From NCBI GenBank assembly GCA_947650285.1, contig CANTFL010000389.1, forward strand, positions 372,001 through 436,000: a stretch of DNA of 64,000 nt, in the 5' to 3' direction. A program made the translations under genes and the position numbers. Positions 33,849 to 45,614 of the stretch are shown piece by piece. Under the pieces are notes generated by a model. It was not told where the DNA came from and did no database searches. It saw only the letters and a program-made list of their open reading frames with translations. The stretch is from Hyaloperonospora brassicae (lineage: Eukaryota > Oomycota > Peronosporomycetes > Peronosporales > Peronosporaceae). Numbering within the stretch: the first letter of the stretch is position 1; each line of letters begins with the position of its first letter.

Positions 33849-33860
33849 AAGGGGGGGTGA
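33849..33860 (+). other. Polypurine tract of element 1
   Basis: AAGGGGGGGTGA directly before the 3' LTR, the expected plus-strand primer position. Confidence 0.75.
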
Positions 33861-34253
33861 TGTAATGGGGCAGCTCGTTACATGGAAATGTCACTTTAAG
33901 AGAACGTAACAACAAAGGATATGAAGTTGAATATTCTTTGAACAATATCACCGATAATGGTGATATTGATGGGTCGACCAACGGGTCTGTTCACTGGTTG
34001 ATATCTTGATGATATCAACCCACCAATCGCCGCAAGACGCGCGCAATGAGTGGTGACGAGACGTCACCATACACTCAGTTAGATTAGTGTAATTAAGTTA
34101 AGTCAAACAGAGAGACAGTGGTTAAAGACTTAATTATATTAATTTAACAGACCTACTTTTACCTCACCTAAGCTTCCTCGTTTGCCTCGTGTGCGTCTGT
34201 CGGGCGCACTGAAACCCTTGCGTTATGTTCACGCAAGGGTGTGCCCCGTTACA
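33861..34253 (+). repeat. Element 1 3' LTR
   Basis: 393 bases, TGTAATGGGG to CCCCGTTACA. By eye about 19 substitutions and one indel from the 5' LTR; nine of them cluster at 33896-33928. Stem-loops keep their complementarity in most places. Confidence 0.95.
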
Positions 34254-34258
34254 ATTAG

Positions 34259-37200
34259 CATATCTGTTCTTGCACGTAAAATATTCGTCGTTAATCAATT
34301 TTATTTACATTTCATTATCTGAATAACTAGGTAAATATCTCAGCTTCATTATCCTTTCGTAAACACCGCGTTGTTGTCTGTGTCCTCCCGCGTAGATCGC
34401 ATTACGACTAAAAATTTGATAGCTTAGGCGTGAGCTACGGCAGAGCCGCTGATAGAGGGCAAAATGATAGTTAGAATGAAAGGTTAAATGTAGTTGTCAT
34501 TTATTCGCATTGCTTTATGTAATAATTACCTTTGATTTCGTATGAGTCCTCAAAGCATGCTTTCATACTGAAGTATCCGTATCGTGTCCCGCTCGGTCTC
34601 GATCTTGCACATCAGTATCTCATTCGTTCACACCATAGCTTTTCGTAGAAGCGTGAAGCGGGGACGCCGCAAATCGTAAAAAGTATTTGTGTCTAACTAT
34701 CTGCGCAGGCAGAGTTCGCGCAAGCAGCTTTTGCCATAAATATCACGTCCACTTTGCCTCCTGCTTCCGCCCTAAATGGGACTGAAGGCGACACTTTCTT
34801 TTTTTGCTCAATAAGAATGATAACGTAAACAAACAAGACGAAGTAATGAAATGCGAATGTGTAAGTTAAATGATATTATGGAACAAAGTTTAAACCGGAG
34901 TCTCATATAAAAGCGCCTTAACAGGATAAAATAGGAAGCATTGAACTGGATTCATTATTGATCGTTAACATGACTATAAGGCGTTTAGTAAACACGCTTG
35001 TTATAGAATTGAGAGTTGTCATCGTACGAGTCCGATACATGACTGCAATTATTGTCGTACATGAAAATGCGCAAATGTTTTTACCTAACATCTGAAATAT
35101 TTGATAACTAATACTATCTGTTCGATACATTTCATCACAGAAAATGAAAGAGTCCAACGAACTATAGACACGCAAATTGGTTGCGAGGATACATTTAATC
35201 TGCCCTATCGTGATTTAAATAGTTGATGCAAGGATAATTTGCTCATAGTTGTATGAATTATTGCGCTGTATGCATAGTCATTTTTTTTAATGTGGATATG
35301 CCATTACCTTAGAAGTTACTAAGTACCCTTGCATACGAAAGACTTCAAAGCACCTGCTTATACCAGACTGTCATAACAAGAGATGATCATTCTTTGGCGA
35401 AAGCGCGGTGGTCGTAAAATTATGTGGGTTGTGATACTTCGACGCAGGCTTATAGCTTAGCACATCCACTTAAAGTGGAAACTCTCAATGTCATCGTTGT
35501 CATATCTTCTTCGATGTAAGTAGCTTTAAAGATGTCGACGACATGGTCATGTCAAAAAAATGAAAAATATATATATATATACATATATATGGTAATCATT
35601 ATGAATTTTGTTTTTTCTTTTATTTAAGCCACAAATTCAAATTTATTTTTGTAGGAAAGAAAATAACCAAATTTAAAAATAATAAGCTGTAATGTATAGA
35701 GACTTTCTAATGTAAAAAGCTATTGATTTAACCACCGCCGAAAAGTAGTAGTTGCTAAAATTGTGATGATCGCGGCATGTGAATTGTCACCTCCAGAACA
35801 AACTAGATGTCTCTCAATACCGATCCACCTTTTATCGGTCTCATCAGTGCTACGGCATATAATAAGATATGATCCTTTAATAATTATAATATTAAGCTTT
35901 AAACGAATTAGCCTTTAAGATTGAAGGTTTCTATCACCTAAGCCACAAACCATGCTTATTATGTCCTCATCTGTTACTGCACTAGAATGGATGACGTGGT
36001 GATCAATGCATCCACTCATTCACTGCAAACCGCATACTCTTTTAGCTTAAATATTGTAGGAAGGCGCTTCAAATCTTTACGTATACAAGGTTGCTGTGGA
36101 AGTTTTAAAACAAAGTAACAAGAACTTTAAAGGAAAAAGAACTATATATAGCTCAATTACAAATTTAAATATAAGTATGCATATCCTCTGCAATAACCTA
36201 ATCGAAGTAAAATATCGATTTGTACTTATTATGTCTTCGCAACCCATTGTTTGTCTATCATTCCATAAACACTTTCAATTGCTGTAATGAACTCTTTCAA
36301 CGTATATAGCATCACCTTTTGTGTTTATTACAATGTCAAAGGTAATCTATTTTGTAGCATCAACTGCTGTATAGTATCTACATTGATTTTTGCAAATGTC
36401 TATATGATGTATCGGTCTCATTTCGAACAAATTTTACCCATGATGAGTAGTCATACTTGCATCTATGTACATATTGGACGCCGATCGGTACATCGGGGAA
36501 GCAAAACTTTTCATATTATATGAGATATAGCATTCCAATCAATTTTATTGCATACGAATAGATCGGATGCAGCGCGCAGCAAAGCACGCCTACAATACTT
36601 GCTTGTAGCCATTAGTATCTAATACGGATTCAAAATTATTTAAATAATCAACTTCATTTGACGCATCAAAAACAAACAACCCATTGTAGTAATTTGATGC
36701 AATGTTGAAAAATTATTTATCATGGCTCAAACATTTCTCTCTTTTGCTTAACTTTGGATGTGGCATCAAAGTCGACACATACAAATAGATTTTTGCACTT
36801 TTGGGGCGACGATTAATGTGATCTTAGTACGACTAGGCAAAGCGGCGCGGTGGGTTTAGCGCGCTAATCGATGGTCCAACGAGGGATGTGTGAGTTAACA
36901 TGTCGATTTTAATGAAGCGATCGTCTTAAAGATAACACATAACATCTTGACTAGCTACAAACCGTATCGAATCGTGTTCAAACCGGGAATGCGGGGTGCG
37001 CAAATTTTATTAGCACTGTTGCTTGACTTGTTGGATTAACGAAGATTTTCATTTTCATCGCTGTATTGAATACAAAGTTCAAATTGGTCATAGGTTTCCA
37101 ATTTTATACAAATATAGAAAGCCATAAAAGCCAGACCCAACCACGACTGCTATCGTTTGTTATAGAACAATATTAGAAAGCTAAATTTGTGGAGATGGAG

Positions 37201-37424
37201 GAAGTAGCGTAATGTGTAGATTTATCACACGTGATAGCTTCAAACATAATTTTCTTTGCTTGCACCAAGGCCGTAAATATTGATCGTTTGTAATAGCGCG
37301 GTCGCTACCTAATCGTGAGAATATTGTACAAATATTATCATCAATATGTTTAAGCAGTTCTCTATCAGATAGTTACTCGATTAGATAAAACAAAAGTCAG
37401 ATAAAGATATTGCATTAATGATAG
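34259..37424. other. AT-rich stretch, no gene seen
   Basis: TA dinucleotide run near 35567-35591. Short ORFs only (36096-36287 and 36287-36523, unrelated frames). Nothing recognised. Confidence 0.6.
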
Positions 37425-37781
37425 AGATGTCGTATCACCTATGCTTATGAATTAGAGGTGGCAAAATCTATATCTGAAGTTTCAGAAGATAAAAGTTTTA
37501 GACAACCTTTACAATACCACCACGAGGAAAAGCCTTTTCTATATTACTCGCGATACGCCATAGCCGCGCACTTAAACGATGTGAGTTATAAGATTCGTTC
37601 CGCTAATACTATCTCCAGCTTATTGCACTCACTTATGTTATTTCTGTATGCGCCGTTGGTAGATGAAGACGTATATATCTGCTTTTATTTAGGGTTCACG
37701 GTAAACGCCCGATTTTGGTATTTTTCTCCTTTAATGTTCTACTTCTCAAGTGTGAATAGCGTGATCAAGCAACCACGCTAA
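37425..37781 (+). CDS. Unidentified open frame, about 118 codons, no ATG
   Basis: Open between stops at 37422 and 37779. The residue mix looks protein-like: an acidic-polar start (ELEVAKSISEVSEDKSF), HHEEKPFLYYSRYAIAAHLN, then a hydrophobic run (SSLLHSLMLFLYAPLV, VYICFYLGFTV). No ATG in the first half; a GTG is at 37458. It could be an exon remnant. No domain recognised. Confidence 0.2.
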   Translation, partial: RCRITYAYELEVAKSISEVSEDKSFRQPLQYHHEEKPFLYYSRYAIAAHLNDVSYKIRSANTISSLLHSLMLFLYAPLVDEDVYICFYLGFTVNARFWYFSPLMFYFSSVNSVIKQPR

Positions 37782-39368
37782 AGCAACACACCATATATTG
37801 TCGAATATGCAGTGAACAACATCAGCATCATCACAGTATATAAACACGCAAAAATCAATACATTTAGTCGATATCTAGATTTTGAATACGCACAAGTTTA
37901 TGATGTCGTCCCTCGAAGTCATCCGGCCGTATTTCAATTTTATTTATAATTGCGACGCTGTCAGTGAGACTCATTTATCTTAATATCTTTTTCGTGAAGC
38001 ATTAACACATAGTGGTCAGCATGAATGTTACCGCCAAGACTACACTTGCAAACTTACATAATATTAAATAGAAAAATAGGCCAATGTAAGTATTCAATTC
38101 TAGAGACGACATTAAGGTGAACATGTGAGATACCCCTTAAACAACGTTACTTTAATGTTGCAAAATGAGAGCCAATATGATAAGTCACAACGCTTCTGAT
38201 AAAAACACAAAGCAAATTAACGATAGTAAACGTGGGTAGACAACAACATTTAAGAGCGTTCTGCATGCATTATTTTGCTTTTGTATTTACGTCGTTGTAT
38301 CCCGTCGTATTATGTATTAATTGTTTTACTGTAACTCGTTGTATTCCGTTGTGTTATGTATTGGTTGTTTTACTGTAGCTCGTTGCATTCCATTATTTAT
38401 GTATTTATTATTTTTTTGTCGAGTATTTTATCTTGTCCTGAGCTCCACACTTACAATCATAATACATTAATGCAAATTTATGGTTTTTTTCTCTTTACTG
38501 TCGTTTATCATGACACTAGCCCGGGACCCTCGCCCAATGACAGGTTTAATCGCAAGAAATCTAATATGCGAGTTTGATCTTTATTTGTTCCTGAATCAAT
38601 AGGACTGCGAATAAACAAGCCTCGATGCCTAAGAATTTGACACAGAAAATGGGATCGTTCAACGAGCGGACGGTGTTAGAAACTTCATGAACGTCTTGGT
38701 GGCCATAAGAAAAAATAGATTCGATTGCTATAAATGTATATGGTGTTTCAAGAGTTGAGAAAGCGTAGGCTGTATCAAAATCTAGTATTATACAGTCAAC
38801 TTTCATACGAGACCTATAAATACGGTCTCTATTCAGTGTAACAGTATAGCACTGACTTCATAAAGTCAGTTGAATGATGTCATGAACCGCTTTATCAACT
38901 ATAAAGAAAGTCGAAAACTAAGGAGCCCCGAAAGTTCCTTCTGGGACCCGAACCCAGGTTGGAGAGCGGACGACTTCAAGCCAAGATAAGTCGGTCGCGA
39001 TAGCCAAAACGGCGAAGAATAGACGGGATAAGGATCAATAAAATAAAGTGTGGAAGTAGATTACCATTACGGAGTAGAAAATGTATCGGCAGTGTGGATA
39101 AAACTATACAGCTTGGTTCTAAATAATACTCACGTTTTATAGACATATATATCCATATCTATATCTATGACGCAGCAAGCGCTGTAACATTATCCAGCAT
39201 TATCGTTTCAATATCGTGATATCATCGTTAAACTATCGCGATATCACCGTATGGATATTAGTGCGCAATCCATATGAAGTTAAGAAGACCTGAAGCCCGA
39301 AAATAAGTTGGGTCCGTGCAATCGCATTCTCTTTCGCATAAGTGCCGACTTAAACACAATATATATAA
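37782..39368. other. AT-rich stretch, no supported gene
   Basis: Contains near-duplicate words around 38290-38400 (two copies of CGTTGTATCCCGT/CGTTGTATTCCGT plus TTATGTATT). A GACTTCAT/AAAGTCAG-like palindrome lies near 38850. A tRNA-like segment is listed separately. Confidence 0.5.
38941..39010 (-). repeat. tRNA-like (SINE-type) segment
   Basis: On the minus strand a B-box-like GGTTCGGGTCC, one change from consensus, sits in a self-pairing CTGGGTTCGGGTCCCAG. It is preceded by GGCTTGAAGTC, like a tRNA anticodon arm, and TGGCTATCGCG, a weak A box. No acceptor stem can be formed. Likely a tRNA-derived SINE head. Confidence 0.35.
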
Positions 39369-39710
39369 GTCTATTCCATAGAGGTCAAGGCCGTGTCACG
39401 ACTTACGTCGTTTGGTCTGTTTCGCTAGTTACTATCGTCGGATACGTTATTGTCACAAAAGCAGCTTCTGATATCGTATGAGGACGGAAGTCGTAGGGAG
39501 TGAGGAATCGCACACACCACCAGTTTTGCAATTATTGACTGACTTAGACTACTACATCTGAAGCCGATCATTAGGGTTTCACTAGAGTAAGTTAGCACGC
39601 TAGCACGCATCTGATGCCCCAAACCTCTCCCTCCTCCTGCAGACGCAGATACATTAGCTCGACGCACATAAAAAAGCAAAAAGATTACGTATCCATCCAC
39701 ACACCTCTCT
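39369..39710 (+). pseudogene. Signal-peptide-like relic, copy B
   Basis: Aligns base by base with the reverse complement of 758-1093. The hydrophobic stretch reads VVWSVSLVTIVGYVIVTKAASDIV (two-thirds identical to copy A) but the ATG has become ACG and a TGA follows DIV. Downstream similarity continues through the CCTCCTCCTGCAGACGCAG block. Both copies are dead in this window. A family of small secreted proteins is the simplest reading; no effector motif could be confirmed. Confidence 0.4.
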
Positions 39711-40040
39711 ATGCTACACGTCTTTATGTTTTCTAAGTGAAGTATACGTAGTTACGGTGACGACCGACAATATCCGCGCTTGAGGTGTGCTACAAGGCTT
39801 GCTTGGCATATTTAAAAGGGTTGGCGTGAATTTATCTTTTAATAAGTCAAATGTTGTTGCTCTTGGTTGAATCTAGCACGTGCCAATGGCATTTTTTGAC
39901 GTAGGAGATGAAACCGCGGGCGCCCTACCTCGTGGACCTGAGCGGACGCGTTGTCCAGCTGATGTGTGATGCCGTTCTGTAAATGGGGATCGGTAAATTG
40001 CATGATCGGCATTCTGGATAAACTGTCGCACTGATGTTAG

Positions 40041-40445
40041 TGTTTACTATCCATCGTGGTATTCGCTTCAGCATCTGCCATCTTGTTGCGACCTCTAAAA
40101 GTGGCGTGCCCAGCTGGCCACTCCCACCTCCTCTGCCGTTGATTGCGCTCGCCGGTACAGCGGCTGTAGGATTGCCGATCTCGGCGGTAGACGATGTCGT
40201 AGTTCATTTATAATCAATTGGCTGTCCTTGACAATGTGCAGCAGGTACAAGCTCATGTTGCGTGCTTGTTGCAATCCGCATATTAATCCACGATACTCAG
40301 CAATATTGTTGGTTGACCTTCTGTAGTCAAGCGCGATGCTGGCTGCCCTCGTAATACTCGCATGTAGGTTGATTGGACATACACATACAAAAATGGACCC
40401 GAAGCCTTCAGGTCCATGGTTTCTGCGTGATCCACTGTCAAACAA
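40041..40445 (-). pseudogene. LINE-A RNase H domain
   Basis: Reads FDSGSRRNHGPEGFGSIFV, ASIALDYRRSTNNIAEYRGL, DSQLIINELRH and, after a stop near 40096, GRNKMADAEANTTMD. These hold the four acidic residues expected of RNase H (D, E of NNIAEY, D of DSQ, D of MAD). The NNIAEY type resembles the archaeal-like RNase H known from some plant and oomycete retroelements, at the C-terminal end of LINE ORF2. First motif usually FDGGSRGNPGPAG, so several glycines are mutated. Confidence 0.85.
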
Positions 40446-41985
40446 AGGGATTTAAATAAATAATGGCAACCATTCTCTGAGTCCCGAGAGAATAGTAGCA
40501 CCTTCCTCTCGCTCAAAAAGTTAGTAGCAAGGGCTCTCATGACCATTATTGCTGATTCCACCTCATTACTCTGATACCGGGAAGAGGCAAGTGATCGAAT
40601 ACACCGTAGCACCCTTTGCTAGTTGTTGGCAATCGTCACTTTTGCGGAAGCAGTACAATGCTGCGGATCATCTATCTAGTGTAGCCGATCAATCCAGGTA
40701 TCGTGAGCCGATTCAGCAACTTGTGCTTTCCATATCAGTCTCATACTTTCGAACAGTTGCTGTCGCTTATTATACAAGTGATGGCTTCAGTACCCAATGA
40801 CCTAGCGTTGTCCACATTGCAACGAGGTCAATCCACCACCGCTGCGCATCTGATCAATTCCAAGATATATGTTTTGATTAGGCCATCGCCGAGTACAAGC
40901 ATCTTGTATGAGGGCATGAAAACATTTTATCCGACCGGTTGTATAAAGGGAATCAATCAGCCTGCATGCTATGCATTGTTAAAGTGACGAATGCGTTCGT
41001 CGCAGTTACACGTCGTGTGTCGATCCAATCGATCATGTCAAGCCCTAACAAAGATAATAATGATCACGTCGTCTGGTTGCGCAGTATTGCTGGTCCTCTC
41101 CTCCACGGGTTCGTGCGAATCAAACATTTTTCTAATCTGACCGCGTCGTGAGCGCCATCGCTCATGGTCGTGCCAAACGCAAACAATTCTCGTGATGGCT
41201 GGGTGGGGCTCAAAGCTCACTGTACCAGTAGCAGTCTGAGACAAAACCACCATGACACATTCGTTCATCTTAACCAAGATGGTCGTCTGGCAAATGGAGC
41301 CGTGTTCACGATGCGCAAAGGCGCCCGTTGGCGAACGCGATCGCTTCTGATGATATTGGGTCGGATGAGGGATTGGTGACATTACACTTGGCTGGCCAGG
41401 GCGCCACAAAATAAGCAAGAGATTGAATGTTATAGCAACGCAGAACCGCGCGAAGGTTTTTCTACGAACAATAGGCGCATGAATCAGATCTTGTGAGGGT
41501 AGAATCTGACAACGCCGGATTGCACCCACCACCACTAAACGGCATGATTTTGAAGTTGTAGCTTGGGGTGGAGTGATCGTGTACGCAAGTATGTATGTTG
41601 CTCCACGAGCATCCTTAAATTGATCTATTTGTAAAATAGATGCCCCGTTGAAGCCATAGCAGATCAAATGACCACAGCGGATCTCAGCTCCACGTATATC
41701 GACGAATTTTAACCCGTCCATGACTGTAGTGACATCTACCATGTAGCTGCCATAAGAATGATGTTCGCCTGTGTTTGCTAACACAAATCTGGATGCCTTC
41801 TGGGTTTAAGTCTGTACGTCGTCTTCCAACATACGATTGCAATAATCCACTGTAGCCCTGTAGTATCCGTTTTCCATAGCGTCCTAGCAGGACGAAAAGA
41901 ACGAGAGGAAGCCACGACGGGCGTAATATATATAAACGCGGTATCAGTCGTGAAATTCAGTATGTCTCTTAGCAATCGCTCGTAC
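40446..41985 (-). other. LINE-A segment between RT and RNase H
   Basis: Open frames such as 41784-41038 (248 codons, minus) exist but contain no motif I recognise; the position implies the degraded zinc-binding linker of ORF2. Confidence 0.4.
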
Positions 41986-42361
41986 TCAGTAGCAATAGTG
42001 GCCCACTGACCGACCGTTGCAGCGCTCATAGCCGCCAGCTCGCTTTCGATTTCTGGTATCCCAATACCCCAGTCCCACAGTGATAGCTGTTATTGTCTTT
42101 ATGGTACCCGTAATCGTCTTTCCTAACCTCAAATAAAGGAGTTGAGTGTGCTTTGGAGGAGAAAGTGTATCGCGTGTCGGCCAAATGTGCCGAGCTATAT
42201 ACAAGGTCTGCGTCACAACGATAGCCGTAGCGATACGTGCACGCTTTTCAACCGTGTGATTATTTAGCTCCGGCTTGATAAAGTCTCGTTTGGAGCGAGG
42301 TAAGGCAAGCCGTCCAGTTCGAATAATAAGTTCGTCTGATCCTTCTTCGATACTAAGGTAT
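41986..42361 (-). pseudogene. LINE-A post-RT region
   Basis: KRARIATAIVVTQTLYIARHIWPT resembles the block after the RT in LINEs (ARxxVVLxKALYxxRHxWPT). The upstream part is cut by the solo LTR at 42362 and resumes at 42819. Confidence 0.55.
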
Positions 42362-42818
42362 TGTAATGGGGTGAGCCCGTTACATAAAAATTGATATGAT
42401 TCTATCAATTTAGGACATTATCCATTTCGATACACTTCAATTAACACTACTCAAAAAGAGGTAATGTTGATAGAAATTTTCCTCGAGGGTGATATTCGTG
42501 GTTGCTCTACATCTTGGTTGATGTACACGGTACATCAACTAAATTAACCACCAATCGCTGCTGTACGCGCGCAATGGGTGGTGAAACCCACATAAGAGAT
42601 TGTAGTTTAATATAGCTAGATAAAGATGAAAGATGGATTATTACAGATACATAACGATATTAAATACAGTTCTGCTTTTCCTTCACCCAGAGCTTATGGG
42701 TTCTATTTGCTTCGGTTGCGCTTTCGCGTCACGTATACGTGACTTCGGGAGTACGCAGCCTTGTGTTCGCTTAACAATAGGTCTTGCCAGTCATCTGACA
42801 AGAGCGTGCCCCATTACA
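42362..42818 (+). mobile_element. Solo LTR inside LINE-A, TSD GGTAT
   Basis: 457 bases, TGTAATGGGG to CCCCATTACA, flanked by GGTAT at 42357-42361 and 42819-42823 (exact). Same subfamily as 16615-17060. Its insertion post-dates LINE-A. Confidence 0.92.
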
Positions 42819-43014
42819 GGTATCGTACGCTTTATAGACCCCAAGCACTCAACAATAAATTGATATAGCCTACAGCATTTGTTATGTTTTCTCAGCGGTA
42901 GGATAATGGATTTGTCTTAAATTATGCGGAGTCCAAACACCGACGAAAGATGTGAACAGTCTCCAAGGCAGACGCTGTTTAATCGACTTTCATGCAGATA
43001 GTAGCGGTAATATT

Positions 43015-44075
43015 GGCGTATCCACAATTATTAAGCTACACACACAGAACAACTGCCTGCAGTGTAATGCCATTATAATGTCGACACGCTCGCAAAGATA
43101 TGTGTAAGGGATCAAGCGCAAGAACAAAGAGACTAGGAGCCAAGGGACAGCTCTGTCGTATGCCACTTTTTATCGAGACCGGATGAGACAAATACCCGTT
43201 CACCATTAACCGACTCGAATTGCCAACGTGCAAAGATTCCACCACTTTAACAAACTTGTCGGGAAGAACACTCCAAAGTAAATGTTCGTATAGGAATGTC
43301 CGATCAATAGAATCATACGCTTTCGAGATGTCGAGCATTATCGCGACTAGCTCACAGCCCGCTTTCATTGTTGATGGCACATGTTAAGCAGCTAAGCGTT
43401 GGTCGATAGCCGTTGTGATGGATTGGCCCGGCGCAATTCCTATCTAGCTGGGTCGAGAAGTCACGGTAGCCATCTTCTAAACCGGTAGGACGGATCTTGA
43501 TGTATAATTTGTAGTTTGTATTCCGCAGCGAATAGGACGATGATCGAGAGGTTTCGAAGCCGCAATTTGCTCACGCAAGCACTTCGCGTTAACCGTAACG
43601 AATGACATCGGCAGCACGCCGGCCGAGAACCAGACATTGTACAAACGAGTCAAAATGGAATGAGTGCGGTGGCTTTATCGCGACAAAAATCATTTTCAAG
43701 CTCGTCCGGCCCTCAGGCTTTCCCTGTCTGGTATTTGTTTAAGGCCAAAAGATCTTCTTTCTCGGTGATCTCAGATAAGAGCTGTTCACTCATCTCAAAA
43801 CGCGGAATGTGTTACATACCCTTAAGATATGTAAGAGAGCTCGCAGTGGAGCTATTCGCGTGTTTCATAATCAGGCGCCACCCGGTCTCCATATCTTTCG
43901 CGAGCTCATAGGACCGAAGCGGTCCATGGCGGGCAACACCACCTAGGTCGGTGATAGTGTTGTCGCAAAATTTGGTCAAACGCGATCTAAGAACATCTTT
44001 GACAAGCGCTTGTGGTGATGCAGATGAGTCTGTATGAGTCGTTCTCGCCTCACGTGATGTCAAGCCAGGCGACAT
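43015..44075 (-). pseudogene. LINE-A reverse transcriptase
   Basis: Motifs in order on the minus strand: LNKYQTGKxxGPDELENDF (43770-43690), VAIMLDISKAYDSIDRTFLYEHLL (43354-43275), SGIRQSCPLAPSLFVLALDPL (about 43180-43110) and the active-site region GYANIT near 43020 where YADD is expected, so the catalytic Asp pair is lost. Several frame changes lie between the blocks. Upstream part (LVKDVLRSRLTKFCDNTI) fits the RT lead-in. Confidence 0.75.
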
Positions 44076-45165
44076 TGCGCAACTTGACCCTGCACCAGCG
44101 CGACAGCAGACCCAGCCGAAATTGCCGTTGTTAAGGGTGAGATAGTGTTTCGTCGAATCTAGTTAAAAGACGAGCGAGTCGTTGGCGATGGGTCGATATT
44201 ATCGCCTGCTTGGTACTGCGTTACGCCTGCAGCAGGCGAAGTCGCAGATTAAGCTTATGCTGGTACCACCAAAGCGTCAGAGTTCTTGCGTCGTACGTTA
44301 TAGGTACATCCCTTAAAGGGATAGCAAACGTTCTTTCCGAAGCGACGCTAATGAAGTCGGTCACGATACGAGAAGCGGTCCTCTCTCAACCGAAGGGTGC
44401 AAGATATACGTGACGAGGTCGTCTCACCTCAACAAAAGTCCTCTATGCCGCTAGACGTGCCGTGGCCCCATTTTGATCCGAGGGCGGTCCCGCGACACTA
44501 GTAGCGATATGGCGAATCTAATCCGCGTAGGCTGAGGTGATGTAAGATTAATCCAGTCTGCTGCTTGCGGGATAATCTCCAGGAGTACTGTAAACCTATG
44601 TGTGAGTCTGTCGGTGATTTTCAGCCTCAGTTCGTTCATCTCGGGCCTGTTCTGCATCCTCATGCGAGAGTTCAGGTTGTCAGAGTTGACACAGTGCCCA
44701 AACTCCACAAGCTTCATTTTCGAAAACGATTGAAGCAGTCGACGGGAAACGGAATTGTCGGTAGTTATGCTGCTAGCGTCGTTGAATGCAGGCATCCAGC
44801 TGACCATCTCTACAGCTCCAGTAGATGACAAAGGGAGAACGAAGTGGTACTTAGTGTGTCCTGTCTGCAGTACCCAGTCTCGTGCTGCAGCGGCGTTCAG
44901 CAGATGTCGCTACTTCGTCAGCAATTTGTCTGTGGGGACGTCAAACGCTGTGGTGTTGGTAATTTCATCGCCGGGTGCATCACAAGGTGGTTGACGTCTT
45001 ATTGAACCTGGCGCCGCAAAAGTGGAGGGAACATCAGCCGCAACGCTGTGTAGATGTTCGGCAGTCAAGAACTTGAATGAACGTGGCGGTGCTACCACAC
45101 GGGGCAGCACAGTAACTAGTGAAATGTGCATGTCGACCTTTTCCTATACGTGCTATCGCGGTAGC
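44076..45165 (-). other. LINE-A segment, endonuclease position
   Basis: By position it should hold the AP-type endonuclease. A 126-codon minus frame (44831-44451) shows RRLLQSFSKMKLVEFGHCVN, loosely like the region following the endonuclease catalytic Asn, but no QET, GDFN or SDH motif could be read. Confidence 0.35.
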
Positions 45166-45614
45166 TTATCCACCCACGGTCATCTGGCGAAGCGATGGTG
45201 CTGCCGCAGAAAACGGCACGCAGTGTAAAGTAGCAGATTTTGACGGGTCGTCAGGAGAAAGATGGAAATTGCCAGGAGAAATGCGAGTGATGCGTGCGTC
45301 ACCGGACTGCTGCACATCAAACATTTGTATGACAATGCCAAACACCAGAGATGCCATCGTGAGTTCATACGTTCCATCCCGATACGAGGTAGGAATCGTG
45401 TCGTGCGCCGTAATCACACGTGCGACTGCGATATGATGTATGATCTCATTGATCATGTCTGCAGTTGTCATGTCCGGAGGTGTCGGTCTGACCAGCCATC
45501 TGTTCCAAAACTTGGTAAGGGTAAAGTTGAGGCATGGATACTTCGTGCGAGAGACAATAAGCCCGCGATTTTTCACCCAATTAACCTAATCTCACACTTA
45601 TCCTGCTGGGATGG
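45166..45614 (-). pseudogene. LINE-A ORF1-like region, downstream part
   Basis: Open minus frame from 45576 to 45166 (136 codons) without recognised motif. Directly continues the piece at 53375 once element 2 is removed. Confidence 0.4.

Larger units (their letters stand above)
26266..34253 (+). mobile_element. Element 1: chromodomain Ty3/gypsy retrotransposon, complete but decayed
   Basis: About 8.0 kb: 5' LTR, PBS, gag, protease, RT, RNase H, integrase, chromodomain, then an antisense ORF, a purine tract and the 3' LTR. Exact 5-bp TSD ATTAG at 26261-26265 and 34254-34258. The order RT-RNase H-integrase-chromodomain places it among chromoviruses. The LTRs differ at about 20 positions of 393 by eye (roughly 95% identity), so it is not a recent insertion. 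Stops and frameshifts break gag and pol. The whole element is unusually rich in short inverted repeats (see findings). Confidence 0.95.
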
